A stretch of 35,840 nt of DNA, taken from contig SVLX01000027.1 in assembly GCA_015067725.1 (NCBI GenBank), positions 1 to 35,840 on the forward strand. Reading direction: 5' to 3'. A model generated the notes under the pieces. That model saw nothing but the letters and a program-made list of their open reading frames with translations. It did not search any database and was not told the origin of the DNA. A program made the translations under genes and the position numbers. Source of the DNA: Oscillospiraceae bacterium. GTDB lineage: Bacteria; Bacillota; Clostridia; Oscillospirales; Oscillospiraceae. Positions 1 through 8,091 of this stretch are shown piece after piece; positions within the stretch are counted from its first letter, which is position 1; every line of letters starts with the position of its first letter.

Positions 1-906
1 GACGGCGCTATCCTGGTTATCGCTTCCACCGACGGCCCCATGGCTCAGACCAAGGAGCACCTGCTGCTGGCCCGTCAGGTCGGCGTTCCCTCCATCGTTG
101 TCTTCATGAACAAGGCCGACCTGGTCGATGATGAAGAGCTGCTGGAGCTGGTCGAGATGGAAATCCGTGAGACCCTGGACTACTACGAGTTCCCCGGCGA
201 CGACACCCCCATCATCAAGGGTTCCGCTCTGAACGCCCTGATCTCCGAGTCCAACGACCCCAACGCCCCCGAGTTCGCTTGCATCAAGGAACTGATGGAC
301 GCTGTTGACTCCTATATCCCCACTCCCGACCGTAAGGCTGATATGCCCTTCCTGATGCCCGTTGAGGACGTCTTCACCATCTCCGGCCGTGGCACCGTCG
401 CTACCGGTAGAGTCGAGCGTGGCCAGATTAAGAAGAACGAGCCCGTCGATATCGTCGGTCTGACCGAGGAGAAGAAGAGCACTGTCGTTACCGACATCGA
501 GATGTTCCATAAGCTGCTGGACTACGCAGAAGCCGGCGACAACATCGGCGCTCTGCTGCGTGGCGTGGACAAGAAGTCCATCGAGCGTGGCCAGGTTCTG
601 GCTAAGCCCAACTCCATCAAGCCCCTGCTGAAGTTCAAGGGTCAGGTTTACGTCCTGTCCAAGGAAGAAGGCGGCCGTCATACTCCCTTCTTCAACAACT
701 ATCGTCCCCAGTTCTTCTTCCGTACCACTGACGTTACCGGTATCATCTCTCTGCCCGAAGGCGTTGAGATGTGCATGCCCGGCGACAACGTCGTGATGAA
801 CGTTGAGCTGATCACCCCCATCGCCATCGAGAAGGGCCTGCGTTTCGCTATCCGTGAGGGTGGCCGTACCGTCGGTTCCGGCGTCGTTGTCGACATCGAG
901 GAGTAA
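1..906 (+). CDS. tuf: Elongation factor Tu (EF-Tu), 5' end outside window
   Basis: GTPase that delivers aminoacyl-tRNA to the ribosome in the cytoplasm. The frame is open from base 1 ([20 protein letters not shown], the region just after the G3 motif), so about 100 N-terminal residues, including the P-loop, lie upstream. The visible 301 residues hold the G4 motif NKAD, the G5 motif SALNAL, and beta-barrel domains II and III ending in [14 protein letters not shown], the usual EF-Tu C-terminus. NKAD replaces the more common NKCD. Codon use is strongly biased to C-ending codons, as expected for a very highly expressed gene. The stop is TAA, followed at once by two terminators, so this is the last gene of its operon (normally behind fusA or the str operon). 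Confidence 0.98.
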   Translation, partial: DGAILVIASTDGPMAQTKEHLLLARQVGVPSIVVFMNKADLVDDEELLELVEMEIRETLDYYEFPGDDTPIIKGSALNALISESNDPNAPEFACIKELMDAVDSYIPTPDRKADMPFLMPVEDVFTISGRGTVATGRVERGQIKKNEPVDIVGLTEEKKSTVVTDIEMFHKLLDYAEAGDNIGALLRGVDKKSIERGQVLAKPNSIKPLLKFKGQVYVLSKEEGGRHTPFFNNYRPQFFFRTTDVTGIISLPEGVEMCMPGDNVVMNVELITPIAIEKGLRFAIREGGRTVGSGVVVDIEE

Positions 907-919
907 TTTCAAACTTCCC

Positions 920-958
920 CATACCCCTGCAGGTCATACCTGTGGGGGTATGTTTTTT
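920..958 (+). terminator. Intrinsic terminator 1 after tuf
   Basis: Stem CATACCCC...GGGGGTATG with inner AGGT/ACCT pairing, then TTTTTT. It lies 13 bases after the tuf stop. Confidence 0.9.
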
Positions 959-959
959 G

Positions 960-985
960 CCCACCGTTGCGGTGGGTTCTTTTTA
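960..985 (+). terminator. Intrinsic terminator 2 after tuf
   Basis: Perfect stem CCCACC-gttgc-GGTGGG followed by TTCTTTTT. It is a second hairpin directly behind the first, a tandem stop often seen after very active genes. Confidence 0.85.
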
Positions 986-1034
986 TTTAATGAGTCAAAG
1001 AGAAATTATAAAGAAAATTTAAGAATTGAACCCC

Positions 1035-1063
1035 TTGCATTTGGTGGTCGGTAATGGTAAAAT
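1035..1063 (+). promoter_or_regulatory. Sigma-70 type promoter for the lipoprotein cluster
   Basis: TTGCAT at 1035-1040, 17-base spacer, TAAAAT at 1058-1063. It is the only good promoter between the tuf terminators and the first lipoprotein gene, leaving a leader of about 75 bases. Confidence 0.65.
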
Positions 1064-1145
1064 AAGGGTACTCCTAGCACAGCGGATGGAGAATGCGAAA
1101 ATGCGGTAATGAAAAACGACATAATCCTGAACAGGAGGTATGACC

Positions 1146-2579
1146 ATGAGACGATTGCTTGCTTTGTTGTTGGCTTTGTGCCTGTGCTTCACCCTCTTTG
1201 GTTGCAAAGAGTATCAGGCGGAGGATACTGTGCCCGCTGACCCACCGGGATTGACGGAGGAGCCCACGGAGACTACGACCGCTCCCACAACTTTACCCAC
1301 CGAGCCGCCCACAGAACCTGACCCCATGGCAGAGTATGTGGAGACCGCCCGGGTGGAAATCATTACCCTCTCTAATGGGGATGGGACTAATGCCGAGCTG
1401 ACTTACCGTTATCCCAAGGTGCTGCTCGCTGGGGATGATGCCGAATTCTGGAACAGACAGATTGCCCAAAAGATGGACGAAATCATCGTTCAGGCGCGGA
1501 CGGATGCAAAGAACGGCAGCGCCCCCTATGAAACCATGGACTATTCCGCGTGGATTTCCGGGGATATTCTGGTGGTGTTCATGTGGATGCAGCACTTTGG
1601 CGTGGAGTATACGGCTTATCAGGTGGGCTTGTTTGACCTTGGGACAACTGAGGCGTTGAGCAGTGGAGACCTGTTCTGCCGCATCACCGGACAGCGGACA
1701 CCGGCATCCATGACGGATGTGCTTTCCCTGCATCTGGCGAGCTGGTATGATGAAGAATTCATGTCCCTTGGTGTGGACGGAGACCTTGAACAGCGGGAAA
1801 AGACCCTCGCACCAGAGAATCTGGAGAAGGCATGGCTGTATCTGGACGAGGCAGGGGCTTTGATGGCAGTTGTCCCGGCGTACACTGTGGCGGGGACTGA
1901 GATGACCACCGCTTTCCTGGAGTTGACGGACTTCTCTCCCACTCAGGTCAGTATCGCCCCGGACGAGGACGCCACCCTTGAGGAACTGGTCACGGTCTAT
2001 CGCAGTGACGAGTTGCCATTCAGCGACACTGACGGAGACCATGTGGTTACTCTGGCACTTCCTCAGGTGAATCTGGATACCCCCGGCGGCAGAGACTGCA
2101 ACTGGGAACTCCGGAACGAGCTGGAGCGGTTTTATGACGATGCTCTGGAGGCCTACAATGGCGGCTGGGACACCAGTACCAAGGAAATCGGCTATGATGC
2201 CTGGATTTGGGAGAACACCCTGACGGTATTGATTTGGGAGTATAAAACTTATGAATTTGACCGCTATTTTGCCTATGTCTTTGATTTGGAGACCGGTGAA
2301 CGGATGACCAACGATCAGGTCGCCGCCCTCTGGAATGTAGCGCCTGAAGATTGGCGGCGAATTCTGTTGGGGGAAGCCAGAAGAACCTTTATGGAAAAGT
2401 ATGAGAACGCACCCCAGGATGACTTCTATTATGAGCAGATGGAGCGGTGCATGGATGAAGAAAATGTGAATGCCACGATGCTCTACCCCGCGGCTGAGGG
2501 TGTCCCCATGGCGCTGTGCCGGATTCATGCCATCGCCGGGGCAAGTTACTACTGGCACCAACTCCGATTGACCTTCTAA
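1146..2579 (+). CDS. Secreted lipoprotein, RsiV/DUF3298-like repeat protein (paralog 1 of 4)
   Basis: Predicted surface lipoprotein of 477 aa; function unknown. The signal peptide MRRLLALLLALCLCFTLFGC ends in lipobox LFGC (Cys20), followed by a Thr/Pro/Glu linker to about residue 60. Two related modules follow (about 60-240 and 270-477), each with a Y/LPKV or LPQVN strand, an N-W/N-K-I helix, a DY-AW-W---L-V block and a FDL-TGE turn. This resembles the DUF4163/DUF3298 fold of RsiV and PdaC, which in RsiV senses lysozyme; the family assignment is from motif memory only. The ATG at 1146 is preferred over 1140 because AGGAGG (1133-1138) is 7 bases from 1146 but touches 1140. First gene of four tandem paralogs behind the 1035 promoter. 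Confidence 0.75.
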   Translation: MRRLLALLLALCLCFTLFGCKEYQAEDTVPADPPGLTEEPTETTTAPTTLPTEPPTEPDPMAEYVETARVEIITLSNGDGTNAELTYRYPKVLLAGDDAEFWNRQIAQKMDEIIVQARTDAKNGSAPYETMDYSAWISGDILVVFMWMQHFGVEYTAYQVGLFDLGTTEALSSGDLFCRITGQRTPASMTDVLSLHLASWYDEEFMSLGVDGDLEQREKTLAPENLEKAWLYLDEAGALMAVVPAYTVAGTEMTTAFLELTDFSPTQVSIAPDEDATLEELVTVYRSDELPFSDTDGDHVVTLALPQVNLDTPGGRDCNWELRNELERFYDDALEAYNGGWDTSTKEIGYDAWIWENTLTVLIWEYKTYEFDRYFAYVFDLETGERMTNDQVAALWNVAPEDWRRILLGEARRTFMEKYENAPQDDFYYEQMERCMDEENVNATMLYPAAEGVPMALCRIHAIAGASYYWHQLRLTF

Positions 2580-2627
2580 TCCTCTGTTTTGCTTAGAATA
2601 CCACCGTACAACCCAAGGAGAAAAGAC

Positions 2628-4061
2628 ATGAAGAAGATACTGTCAATTTTGCTGGTGAGCATCCTGCTCATAACCGGATGTACCCCGGATTCCGGTGGAC
2701 CGACCACCCCGGAAACTGCGGAATCCACCGAAACCACGGTAATCCCAACAGAGCCCCCGGAAACCACATTGCCCACCGTGGCTCAGCCCAAGCCGGAGGA
2801 CTATGTGACCACCGGCAGGCGGGAAGAAATCACCTTCATGGACGGCAGTAAAACCTATAGCTATACTCTGCCGAAAGTATTGCTGAATTCCCAGGCGGCC
2901 AAGGATTGGAACGCGGCGCTGAGTCAGGAGTTGAGCCCGGTGTTTGACTCTGCCGTGGCTTATGCGCAGGTCAGCAGGACTGGGAAGTATGCCACCATCG
3001 ATTACCGGGCGTGGATTTGGGAAGATGTGCTGACGGTACTGGTGACCATGCCCCTGGCTGGGAGCGAGCAGACGGAGTACCGCTTGGGCGTATTTGATTA
3101 TACCACCGGAGAAGCCTTGAACAGCGGCCAAATCTTCACCAGAATCACCGGGGAGAAAACTCCCGCCTCCATGGATGAAGTGGTGCAGTTGGCGCTGGAA
3201 AGTGGTTTTGACCGGCTCTGTGACCATATCCCCGAGGAAGAGCGGGACAAAACCTATACTGACCTGCGGGAGCAAACCACCGCACCGGAGAATGTTGCCG
3301 CAACCTTGCTGTACCCGGAGGAGGATGGGACACTGGTGGCCGTGGCCAAAGTCTGCACCCCCGAGGCAGAGGCGGGCGAACTGAGACTCCTGCCGGTGAC
3401 GGACTTCTCTGCTACAGAAGTCAGTATCCTTCCGGAAGCCGAGGCTACATTGGAGGACTTGGTGACCGATTACCGGGATGAGGAACTGCGTTACCGGGAT
3501 TCGCTGGGCAACCGGAAAACCGTCACCTTGCGGATTCCTCAGGTGAACATCAATACCCCCGACGGGCGGGACTGCAACTGGTTTCTGGCAGACAGCTTAG
3601 AGCCGGTCATGGACAAGAAAATCGCCGCCGTGGAGGATGACGGAGACACCAAACTGCAGGAAATCAATTATGATGCCTGGCTCTGGTCGGATACACTGAC
3701 GGTGCTGGTGTGGATGGAGACCAATGTTGATCCCACCACCTACTATATTTACACCTTCGACCTGAAAACCGGGTCGCTTCTGGATAATGGAGAGATTGCG
3801 GCTTTGGCTGGGCTGGATGGGCAGGCGTACCCGGAGCAGATGCGGAAGACGCTCCTGAACCAGTATGATACCCTCTATGCCGAACAGAAGCAGGCCTCAG
3901 GCTACAACCTGAAGCGGGAATTGACCGGGGCAGGGGAGAATGTGGAAAAGGCACTGCTCTATCTGGATGCAGAGGGAAATTTGATGGTCTGCGGCACGGT
4001 ATATGGTCTGGCGGATGGAGAATATACCGTCTGCCTCCTGCCAGTGACCGGAGAAACATAA
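2628..4061 (+). CDS. Secreted lipoprotein, RsiV/DUF3298-like repeat protein (paralog 2 of 4)
   Basis: Also 477 aa and a full-length tandem paralog of the gene before it. Signal peptide MKKILSILLVSILLITGC with lipobox ITGC (Cys18), then a Thr/Pro linker. The first module carries YTLPKVLLNSQAAKDWN and TIDYRAWIWEDVLTVLV. The second carries RIPQVNINTPDGRDCNW, INYDAWLWSDTLTVLVW and YIYTFDLKTGSLLDNGEI. The start at 2628 is chosen for AAGGAG seven bases upstream; an in-frame ATG at 2589 has no ribosome binding site. The 48-base gap to the previous gene holds no terminator, so cotranscription is likely. Ligand and role are unknown. Identical length but a clearly diverged sequence argues for an old duplication kept under selection. 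Confidence 0.75.
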   Translation: MKKILSILLVSILLITGCTPDSGGPTTPETAESTETTVIPTEPPETTLPTVAQPKPEDYVTTGRREEITFMDGSKTYSYTLPKVLLNSQAAKDWNAALSQELSPVFDSAVAYAQVSRTGKYATIDYRAWIWEDVLTVLVTMPLAGSEQTEYRLGVFDYTTGEALNSGQIFTRITGEKTPASMDEVVQLALESGFDRLCDHIPEEERDKTYTDLREQTTAPENVAATLLYPEEDGTLVAVAKVCTPEAEAGELRLLPVTDFSATEVSILPEAEATLEDLVTDYRDEELRYRDSLGNRKTVTLRIPQVNINTPDGRDCNWFLADSLEPVMDKKIAAVEDDGDTKLQEINYDAWLWSDTLTVLVWMETNVDPTTYYIYTFDLKTGSLLDNGEIAALAGLDGQAYPEQMRKTLLNQYDTLYAEQKQASGYNLKRELTGAGENVEKALLYLDAEGNLMVCGTVYGLADGEYTVCLLPVTGET

Positions 4062-4121
4062 ACTACCCCAAAGTCGGGTGAAAGAATCAACAAACGACAA
4101 CGACATGATGGAGGTAATACC

Positions 4122-6299
4122 ATGAAAAAACTGCTGAGTTTACTGCTGGCTTTGGCGCTGGCGCTGTCGCTGTGCGCCTGTGCTGAAGCCGGGACGGAGA
4201 ACACCGTTCCCACCAATGAGCCGGGAGCCAACGAAGACCCCAACCTCTCCGGCGAGCATACACCCACGGAAGAACCCCGGGAAACCGCCAGCAACGGCGA
4301 CCTGATTCTGCGCAGAAGTGGCCAAATGGTGAACGAACCCTGGCCGGAGCTGGCAGAAGATCAAAAGGCTGACGGCTATGTCCGACTGGCCAATTATGCC
4401 CACATTCAGTACAGCAACGAAGACGGCTCCGGTGTGGCGGATAGCTGGTACTATGTGCCGGAGTTTACCTTGGACAGCGCTGATGCTGAGGCTTGCAACC
4501 GGGAAATCCGGGAGACTTGCGACAACTTGATGTCCAATGCGCTGGAGTATGACCTGCCTGCCGGAGAAGCCCGGACGGTCATCGACTTCCAGGCTTGGCA
4601 CTGGGCGGATGTGGTGAGCCTGATTGTGGAACATCTGCCATATACCAGCGCTCCGGAGTTGATTTACAATCTGGATACCCAGACCGGCGAACTGCTGGAC
4701 AATCAGGAGGTTGCCCGCAGAGCCGGGATTCCGGAAGAAGACTACTGGGCGGCCATGGAGCGGACTGCTCTGCGCGCCAGAGACGGCTATCTGGATGAAG
4801 GAGCGCCTGCCGGGTACACCATCGAACACCGCAACCAGTCCAGTAGCCGGGAAAATCTGGAGCAGATGAAGCTGTACATGGGCGAAAATGGGACGCTGAT
4901 GACCACGGTTACCATCTATTTTGACGTGGGCGGCGGCGAGGAGACCCTTTCCTGCCCGGTGGAAAAGACGGACAGTGGCTGGTCCGGTGTGCTGATGGGC
5001 CTGTGGGAAGATGCCCTCAAGGATAAGCAGAATGTTGATGCCCATGTGGCACTGGGTTACGAGGAAGAAAAGCCCTACACCAACCCGGATGGCGAGGAAA
5101 TCCTCTGCACCTACCGCCTGCCGAAGGTCCTGTTGGAGAGCGGTGATGCAGAAGCATACAACAAGGAAATTGTGGACTATCTCACCGATTACTGGAAGGG
5201 CGGCGTCTATGCGGGCAGATTCTATGCAGGCACACATTGCTCGGTCAGGACGGCGGACTATCGCTCCTGGGTTTGGGAAGATTGTCTGACGGTTATGGTG
5301 ACCATGGAAATTTACAATATGCCCTATGTGTGGTGTCATGTGGCCACCTTTGACCGGAATACCGGGGAGCGGCTGGACAATGAAGCGGTCTTCATGCGCT
5401 GTACCGGGCAGGATACGGCGGCCGACATGGAAGAAGTCATTGCCCGGAATCTGGGTCTGTACTTCAATCAGGTTCATGCGCAGGGAGAAGACCAGGACGC
5501 GATCGCCCGGCGGCGGGAGAATACCCTCACCCGGGACAGTATGGGCATGGCTGAGCCGATTCTTTATCCCAACCCCGATGGCACACTGATGGCGCTGGCC
5601 TCCATCGATTCCCCCATGGCGCATCGTTCTTTCCTGGCCCTTGTACCCATGACGGAGCAATCTATGCTGGCGATTTCCCAGCCGCCGGGGGCAGATGCTT
5701 CGCTGGAAGAACTGGTCACCATTTATGACCACAAGGAGGCGACCCTGAGCAACAGCGACGGAGAATTGCGCTATTCTGCCACCATGACCATTCCCCAGGT
5801 GAACATCGATACCCCCGATGGGCGCGCCTGCAACTGGAGATTGCAGTCCATTCTGGTGCCCTCCATGGAGATGCGCAGTGAGGGCTTCGGCAGTGGCATC
5901 ATTGAGCGGTCCGGAGACATTGGCTATGAGGCGTGGATTTGGAATGGCACGCTGACGCTGGTGGTCTGGGACATTTACAACGAGAATTGGAGCGACTACT
6001 ATATCTATGTTTTCGATTTGGCCACCGGCGAAGAACTGGACAACAATCAGGTGTTAGCCCTTCTGGGATTGACCCCGGAGCAGGCAGAGGAAATAATCAG
6101 CACTGCGCTGGAGACCACCTTCCGGGCAGAATACACCGGGGCGCAGGACGAGACATACCAGAGCCGCCTGTCCGCAACCCTGACCGAAGGCACATTGGCG
6201 CAGGCTAAGATTTATCCCAGTGTTGAGGGGAAATTGATGGTTCTGTGCCGGGTGATGGTCACGCAGGAGGGGCAGTGGCGGCTGATTCAGGCAAACTGA
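4122..6299 (+). CDS. Secreted lipoprotein with three repeat modules (paralog 3 of 4)
   Basis: At 725 aa this is the longest of the four. Signal peptide MKKLLSLLLALALALSLCAC with lipobox LCAC (Cys20), then an acidic Thr/Pro linker. Three copies of the same module are visible: about 85-225 (YVPEFTLDSADAEACNREI, VIDFQAWHWADVVSLIV, NLDTQTGELLDNQEV), 305-440 (YRLPKVLLESGDAEAYNKEI, TADYRSWVWEDCLTVMV, FDRNTGERLDNEAV) and 540-700 (TIPQVNIDTPDGRACNW, IGYEAWIWNGTLTLVVW, FDLATGEELDNNQV). It therefore looks like a two-module paralog with an extra N-terminal module. Ribosome binding site GGAGGT precedes the ATG. Function is unknown; the role is presumed extracellular. Confidence 0.75.
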   Translation: MKKLLSLLLALALALSLCACAEAGTENTVPTNEPGANEDPNLSGEHTPTEEPRETASNGDLILRRSGQMVNEPWPELAEDQKADGYVRLANYAHIQYSNEDGSGVADSWYYVPEFTLDSADAEACNREIRETCDNLMSNALEYDLPAGEARTVIDFQAWHWADVVSLIVEHLPYTSAPELIYNLDTQTGELLDNQEVARRAGIPEEDYWAAMERTALRARDGYLDEGAPAGYTIEHRNQSSSRENLEQMKLYMGENGTLMTTVTIYFDVGGGEETLSCPVEKTDSGWSGVLMGLWEDALKDKQNVDAHVALGYEEEKPYTNPDGEEILCTYRLPKVLLESGDAEAYNKEIVDYLTDYWKGGVYAGRFYAGTHCSVRTADYRSWVWEDCLTVMVTMEIYNMPYVWCHVATFDRNTGERLDNEAVFMRCTGQDTAADMEEVIARNLGLYFNQVHAQGEDQDAIARRRENTLTRDSMGMAEPILYPNPDGTLMALASIDSPMAHRSFLALVPMTEQSMLAISQPPGADASLEELVTIYDHKEATLSNSDGELRYSATMTIPQVNIDTPDGRACNWRLQSILVPSMEMRSEGFGSGIIERSGDIGYEAWIWNGTLTLVVWDIYNENWSDYYIYVFDLATGEELDNNQVLALLGLTPEQAEEIISTALETTFRAEYTGAQDETYQSRLSATLTEGTLAQAKIYPSVEGKLMVLCRVMVTQEGQWRLIQAN

Positions 6300-6357
6300 G
6301 CCGGAATCTTTGCCCGGAACAACATATACGACACGACAAAACAAGGAGGATGTAAGC

Positions 6358-7287
6358 ATGAAACCATACCTGCGCTTACTTTTGGTTCTTGCCCTGACCG
6401 TCTCCCTGTGTGCCTGTGCCGCATCCCGACCGGGTGAAAGTGCCTTCCGGCATGACCCGGTTCTGCTGAGCGACCTGAGTGGTGCCCATGCAGCGTTGGC
6501 TCAGGAAACCGACCCGAAACCCACCGATTTCCCCTATACCCCGGTCACCTTTCCCTCCGACGAGGGGAATTTGGTGGAGGAAACCGGGGAGACTGAGCCG
6601 CCGCAGGTTTCGTCAGCGGATTTGGAGACGGACTTCCGGGGAGAGGTATCTCAGGAGCCGTGGCCAACCTTGACGGAGGAAGAATCCGCAGGCGGGCTGG
6701 TGGGGCTATATAACCATGTGCGGATCAGCTTTACCGGAGACGGCGATCCGGATGCTTACCAAAGCCGGTATATTGTCCCGGAGTTCACCATGGACAGCGA
6801 AGATGCTGAGGCTTGCAACCGGGAAATCCGGGAGATTTGCGACCCCATTGTGGAGCGGGCGATTGCCAGTGCCACCGTCTCGGGTGAGGTGGAGGTGGAG
6901 ATTGACTATTTCGCCGGGCGTGGACATGGGGCGGTCAGCCTCTGCGTTTGCATCAACGCCAAATTCAGTCAATATCTGGTCTACACATTGGACACCCAGA
7001 CCGGAGAGCGGCTGGACAATGCCCGGATTGCGGCATTCTATGGCATTTCGGAGGAAGAATACGTTGACGTGCTGAAGACTGCGTTCCGATTCCAGCAGGC
7101 ACGACATACCGGCGACCGGGAAGACCGGATTGACCATGGGCTGTTGGAGAAAACCTGCGCCCGGGAGAATCTGGAAGAAGCCACGCTGTTCATTGGTCCC
7201 CATGGGGAATTGATGGTCATGGGGAAGATGTATACGGACAGCGGGGAGGGGTATCGCTGGCTGACCTTCCGGGTGGAGGCGGAATAA
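6358..7287 (+). CDS. Short secreted lipoprotein with one repeat module (paralog 4 of 4)
   Basis: 309 aa. Signal peptide MKPYLRLLLVLALTVSLCAC with lipobox LCAC (Cys20), a long low-complexity linker to about residue 110, then a single module (YIVPEFTMDSEDAEACNREI ... TLDTQTGERLDNARI) that matches the first module of the previous gene, not the later ones. A run of more than 30 bases around EACNREIRE is identical in both genes (about 4481-4515 and 6801-6835), pointing to recent duplication or gene conversion. The aromatic DY-AW-W block is degenerate here (IDYFAGRGHGAVSLCV). The ATG at 6358 is chosen for AAGGAGGA at 6343-6350 with 7-base spacing; an in-frame ATG at 6310 lacks one. A terminator follows, closing the cluster. 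Confidence 0.72.
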   Translation: MKPYLRLLLVLALTVSLCACAASRPGESAFRHDPVLLSDLSGAHAALAQETDPKPTDFPYTPVTFPSDEGNLVEETGETEPPQVSSADLETDFRGEVSQEPWPTLTEEESAGGLVGLYNHVRISFTGDGDPDAYQSRYIVPEFTMDSEDAEACNREIREICDPIVERAIASATVSGEVEVEIDYFAGRGHGAVSLCVCINAKFSQYLVYTLDTQTGERLDNARIAAFYGISEEEYVDVLKTAFRFQQARHTGDREDRIDHGLLEKTCARENLEEATLFIGPHGELMVMGKMYTDSGEGYRWLTFRVEAE

Positions 7288-7305
7288 CCAGTAAAGTCAG
7301 ATTCC

Positions 7306-7335
7306 ATGACCCGGCGGGGATGCTTGCCGGGTCAT
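7306..7335 (+). terminator. Terminator-like hairpin closing the lipoprotein cluster
   Basis: Perfect 10-bp stem ATGACCCGGC / GCCGGGTCAT with a 10-base loop, followed by a weak T run (TGGTTTG). It lies 18 bases after the last lipoprotein stop. Confidence 0.65.
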
Positions 7336-7389
7336 TGGTTTGTCCAAATCCAGATTTTTCATATGCGCGGAAAATCTCCCAAACCGGTA

Positions 7390-7418
7390 TTGCGAACGAA
7401 AGCAGTTCGTGATATAAT
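7390..7418 (+). promoter_or_regulatory. Sigma-70 promoter for the RhuM remnant, with an inverted repeat in the spacer
   Basis: TTGCGA (7390-7395), 17-base spacer, TATAAT (7413-7418). The spacer holds the inverted repeat ACGAA-5-TTCGT (7396-7410), a possible operator. Ribosome binding site AGAGGGG precedes the ATG at 7464. Confidence 0.7.
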
Positions 7419-7463
7419 ACAAAATACAAATATCCGTGGTATTTTGATAAAAGAGGGGTCGGC

Positions 7464-7778
7464 ATGGAGAAAGATTTTCGTTTCCTGATGTACAATTCTG
7501 AAGGAGAAAATGTTTCTGTAAATGCGGTGGTCAAAGGAGAATCTGTCTGGCTCACGCAAAAGGGTATGGCTGAATTGTTTGGATGTTCCTCTGACAATAT
7601 CTCTTTGCATCTTAAGAACATATTCACCGAAGGCGAGCTGTCTGAAATCGAAACTACCGAGGAAATCTCGGTGGTTCAGCAAGAAGGCGGCAGGAAAGTT
7701 ACCCACTCTGCAGAATACAACAGCACCGATCTGACGATTGACCGGTGCTGTTTCTCTCTATTCTTCTGTCTGCTCTAA
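7464..7778 (+). pseudogene. Truncated RhuM-family protein
   Basis: RhuM-family proteins (about 300-340 aa) are cytoplasmic, often in mobile or accessory regions, and of unclear function. This frame gives 104 aa. Residues 1-85 match the family's N-terminal domain, with the hallmark VWLTQKGMAELFGCSSDNIS helix-turn-helix-like stretch and HLKNIFTEGEL. At about residue 88 (AEYN, where the family continues YNLDAIISVGYRV) homology stops, and the last residues (CCFSLFFCLL) read through the terminator hairpin at 7721-7750. The promoter and ribosome binding site are intact, so a short HTH-like product could still be made. Most likely it is a 3'-deleted remnant. Confidence 0.75.
7721..7757. terminator. 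Bidirectional terminator hairpin
   Basis: Stem CAGCACCG (7721-7728) / CGGTGCTG (7743-7750) with TTTCTCT on the plus side. It sits inside the RhuM remnant frame and just past the stop of the small minus-strand ORF at 7775. Confidence 0.65.
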
Positions 7779-7888
7779 GGTGAATCAGATTCCGGCTGTA
7801 AGACCTCAAACACCTCACGAGCCCCGGCATCACCATACTTGCTCACCAGGTACTGGAATCCCTCTTTCCGTTCGGTCAATACATCCAC
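7775..7888 (-). CDS. Small hypothetical protein (37-41 aa)
   Basis: On the minus strand a short frame reads VDVLTERKEGFQYLVSKYGD followed by AGAREVFEVLQPESDSP and TAG. Its composition is protein-like (amphipathic, well mixed). Start choices are GTG at 7888, about 9 bases after a GGGGG run, or GTG at 7900, which lies too close to that run. A good promoter lies just upstream (7921-7948) and a hairpin terminator lies downstream. I do not recognise a family. It may be a genuine small protein or the tail of a decayed gene; its position facing the RhuM remnant fits a scar of an accessory insertion. Confidence 0.4.
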   Translation of the reverse strand: MDVLTERKEGFQYLVSKYGDAGAREVFEVLQPESDSP

Positions 7889-7920
7889 CAAAACGAACAC
7901 CCCCGTCTCTTTTTATTACC

Positions 7921-7948
7921 ATTATAACACAAAATCAGAGAATAGCAA
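7921..7948 (-). promoter_or_regulatory. Minus-strand promoter for the small ORF
   Basis: Read on the minus strand: TTGCTA (7948-7943), 16-base spacer, TATAAT (7926-7921) in the context TGTTATAAT. It diverges from the DUF1538 promoter at 8030. Confidence 0.55.
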
Positions 7949-8029
7949 GCCACAACTGCCGGATATACCGGAAACCAGCCAATATGGGCAAAAAATCCAC
8001 ATCTTTTCCCAATGTTCACGTTTTCTCTA

Positions 8030-8058
8030 TTGGCAAAAGCCTGTTTTTCTGATATACT
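8030..8058 (+). promoter_or_regulatory. Sigma-70 promoter for the DUF1538 / P-II operon
   Basis: TTGGCA (8030-8035), 17-base spacer, TATACT (8053-8058), giving a leader of about 25 bases. Confidence 0.75.
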
Positions 8059-8091
8059 ATAGATAAATTCAGAAAACGGTAAAGAAAGGTG

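Noticed and set aside
1293..2561. Long minus-strand frame (422 aa) opposite the first lipoprotein gene
   Set aside because: It is the complement of a real gene with a signal peptide and ribosome binding site. Its translation has no domain-like pattern and no ribosome binding site. The similar 530-aa frame at 4140-5732 and the 447-aa frame at 14340-15683 were dropped for the same reason.
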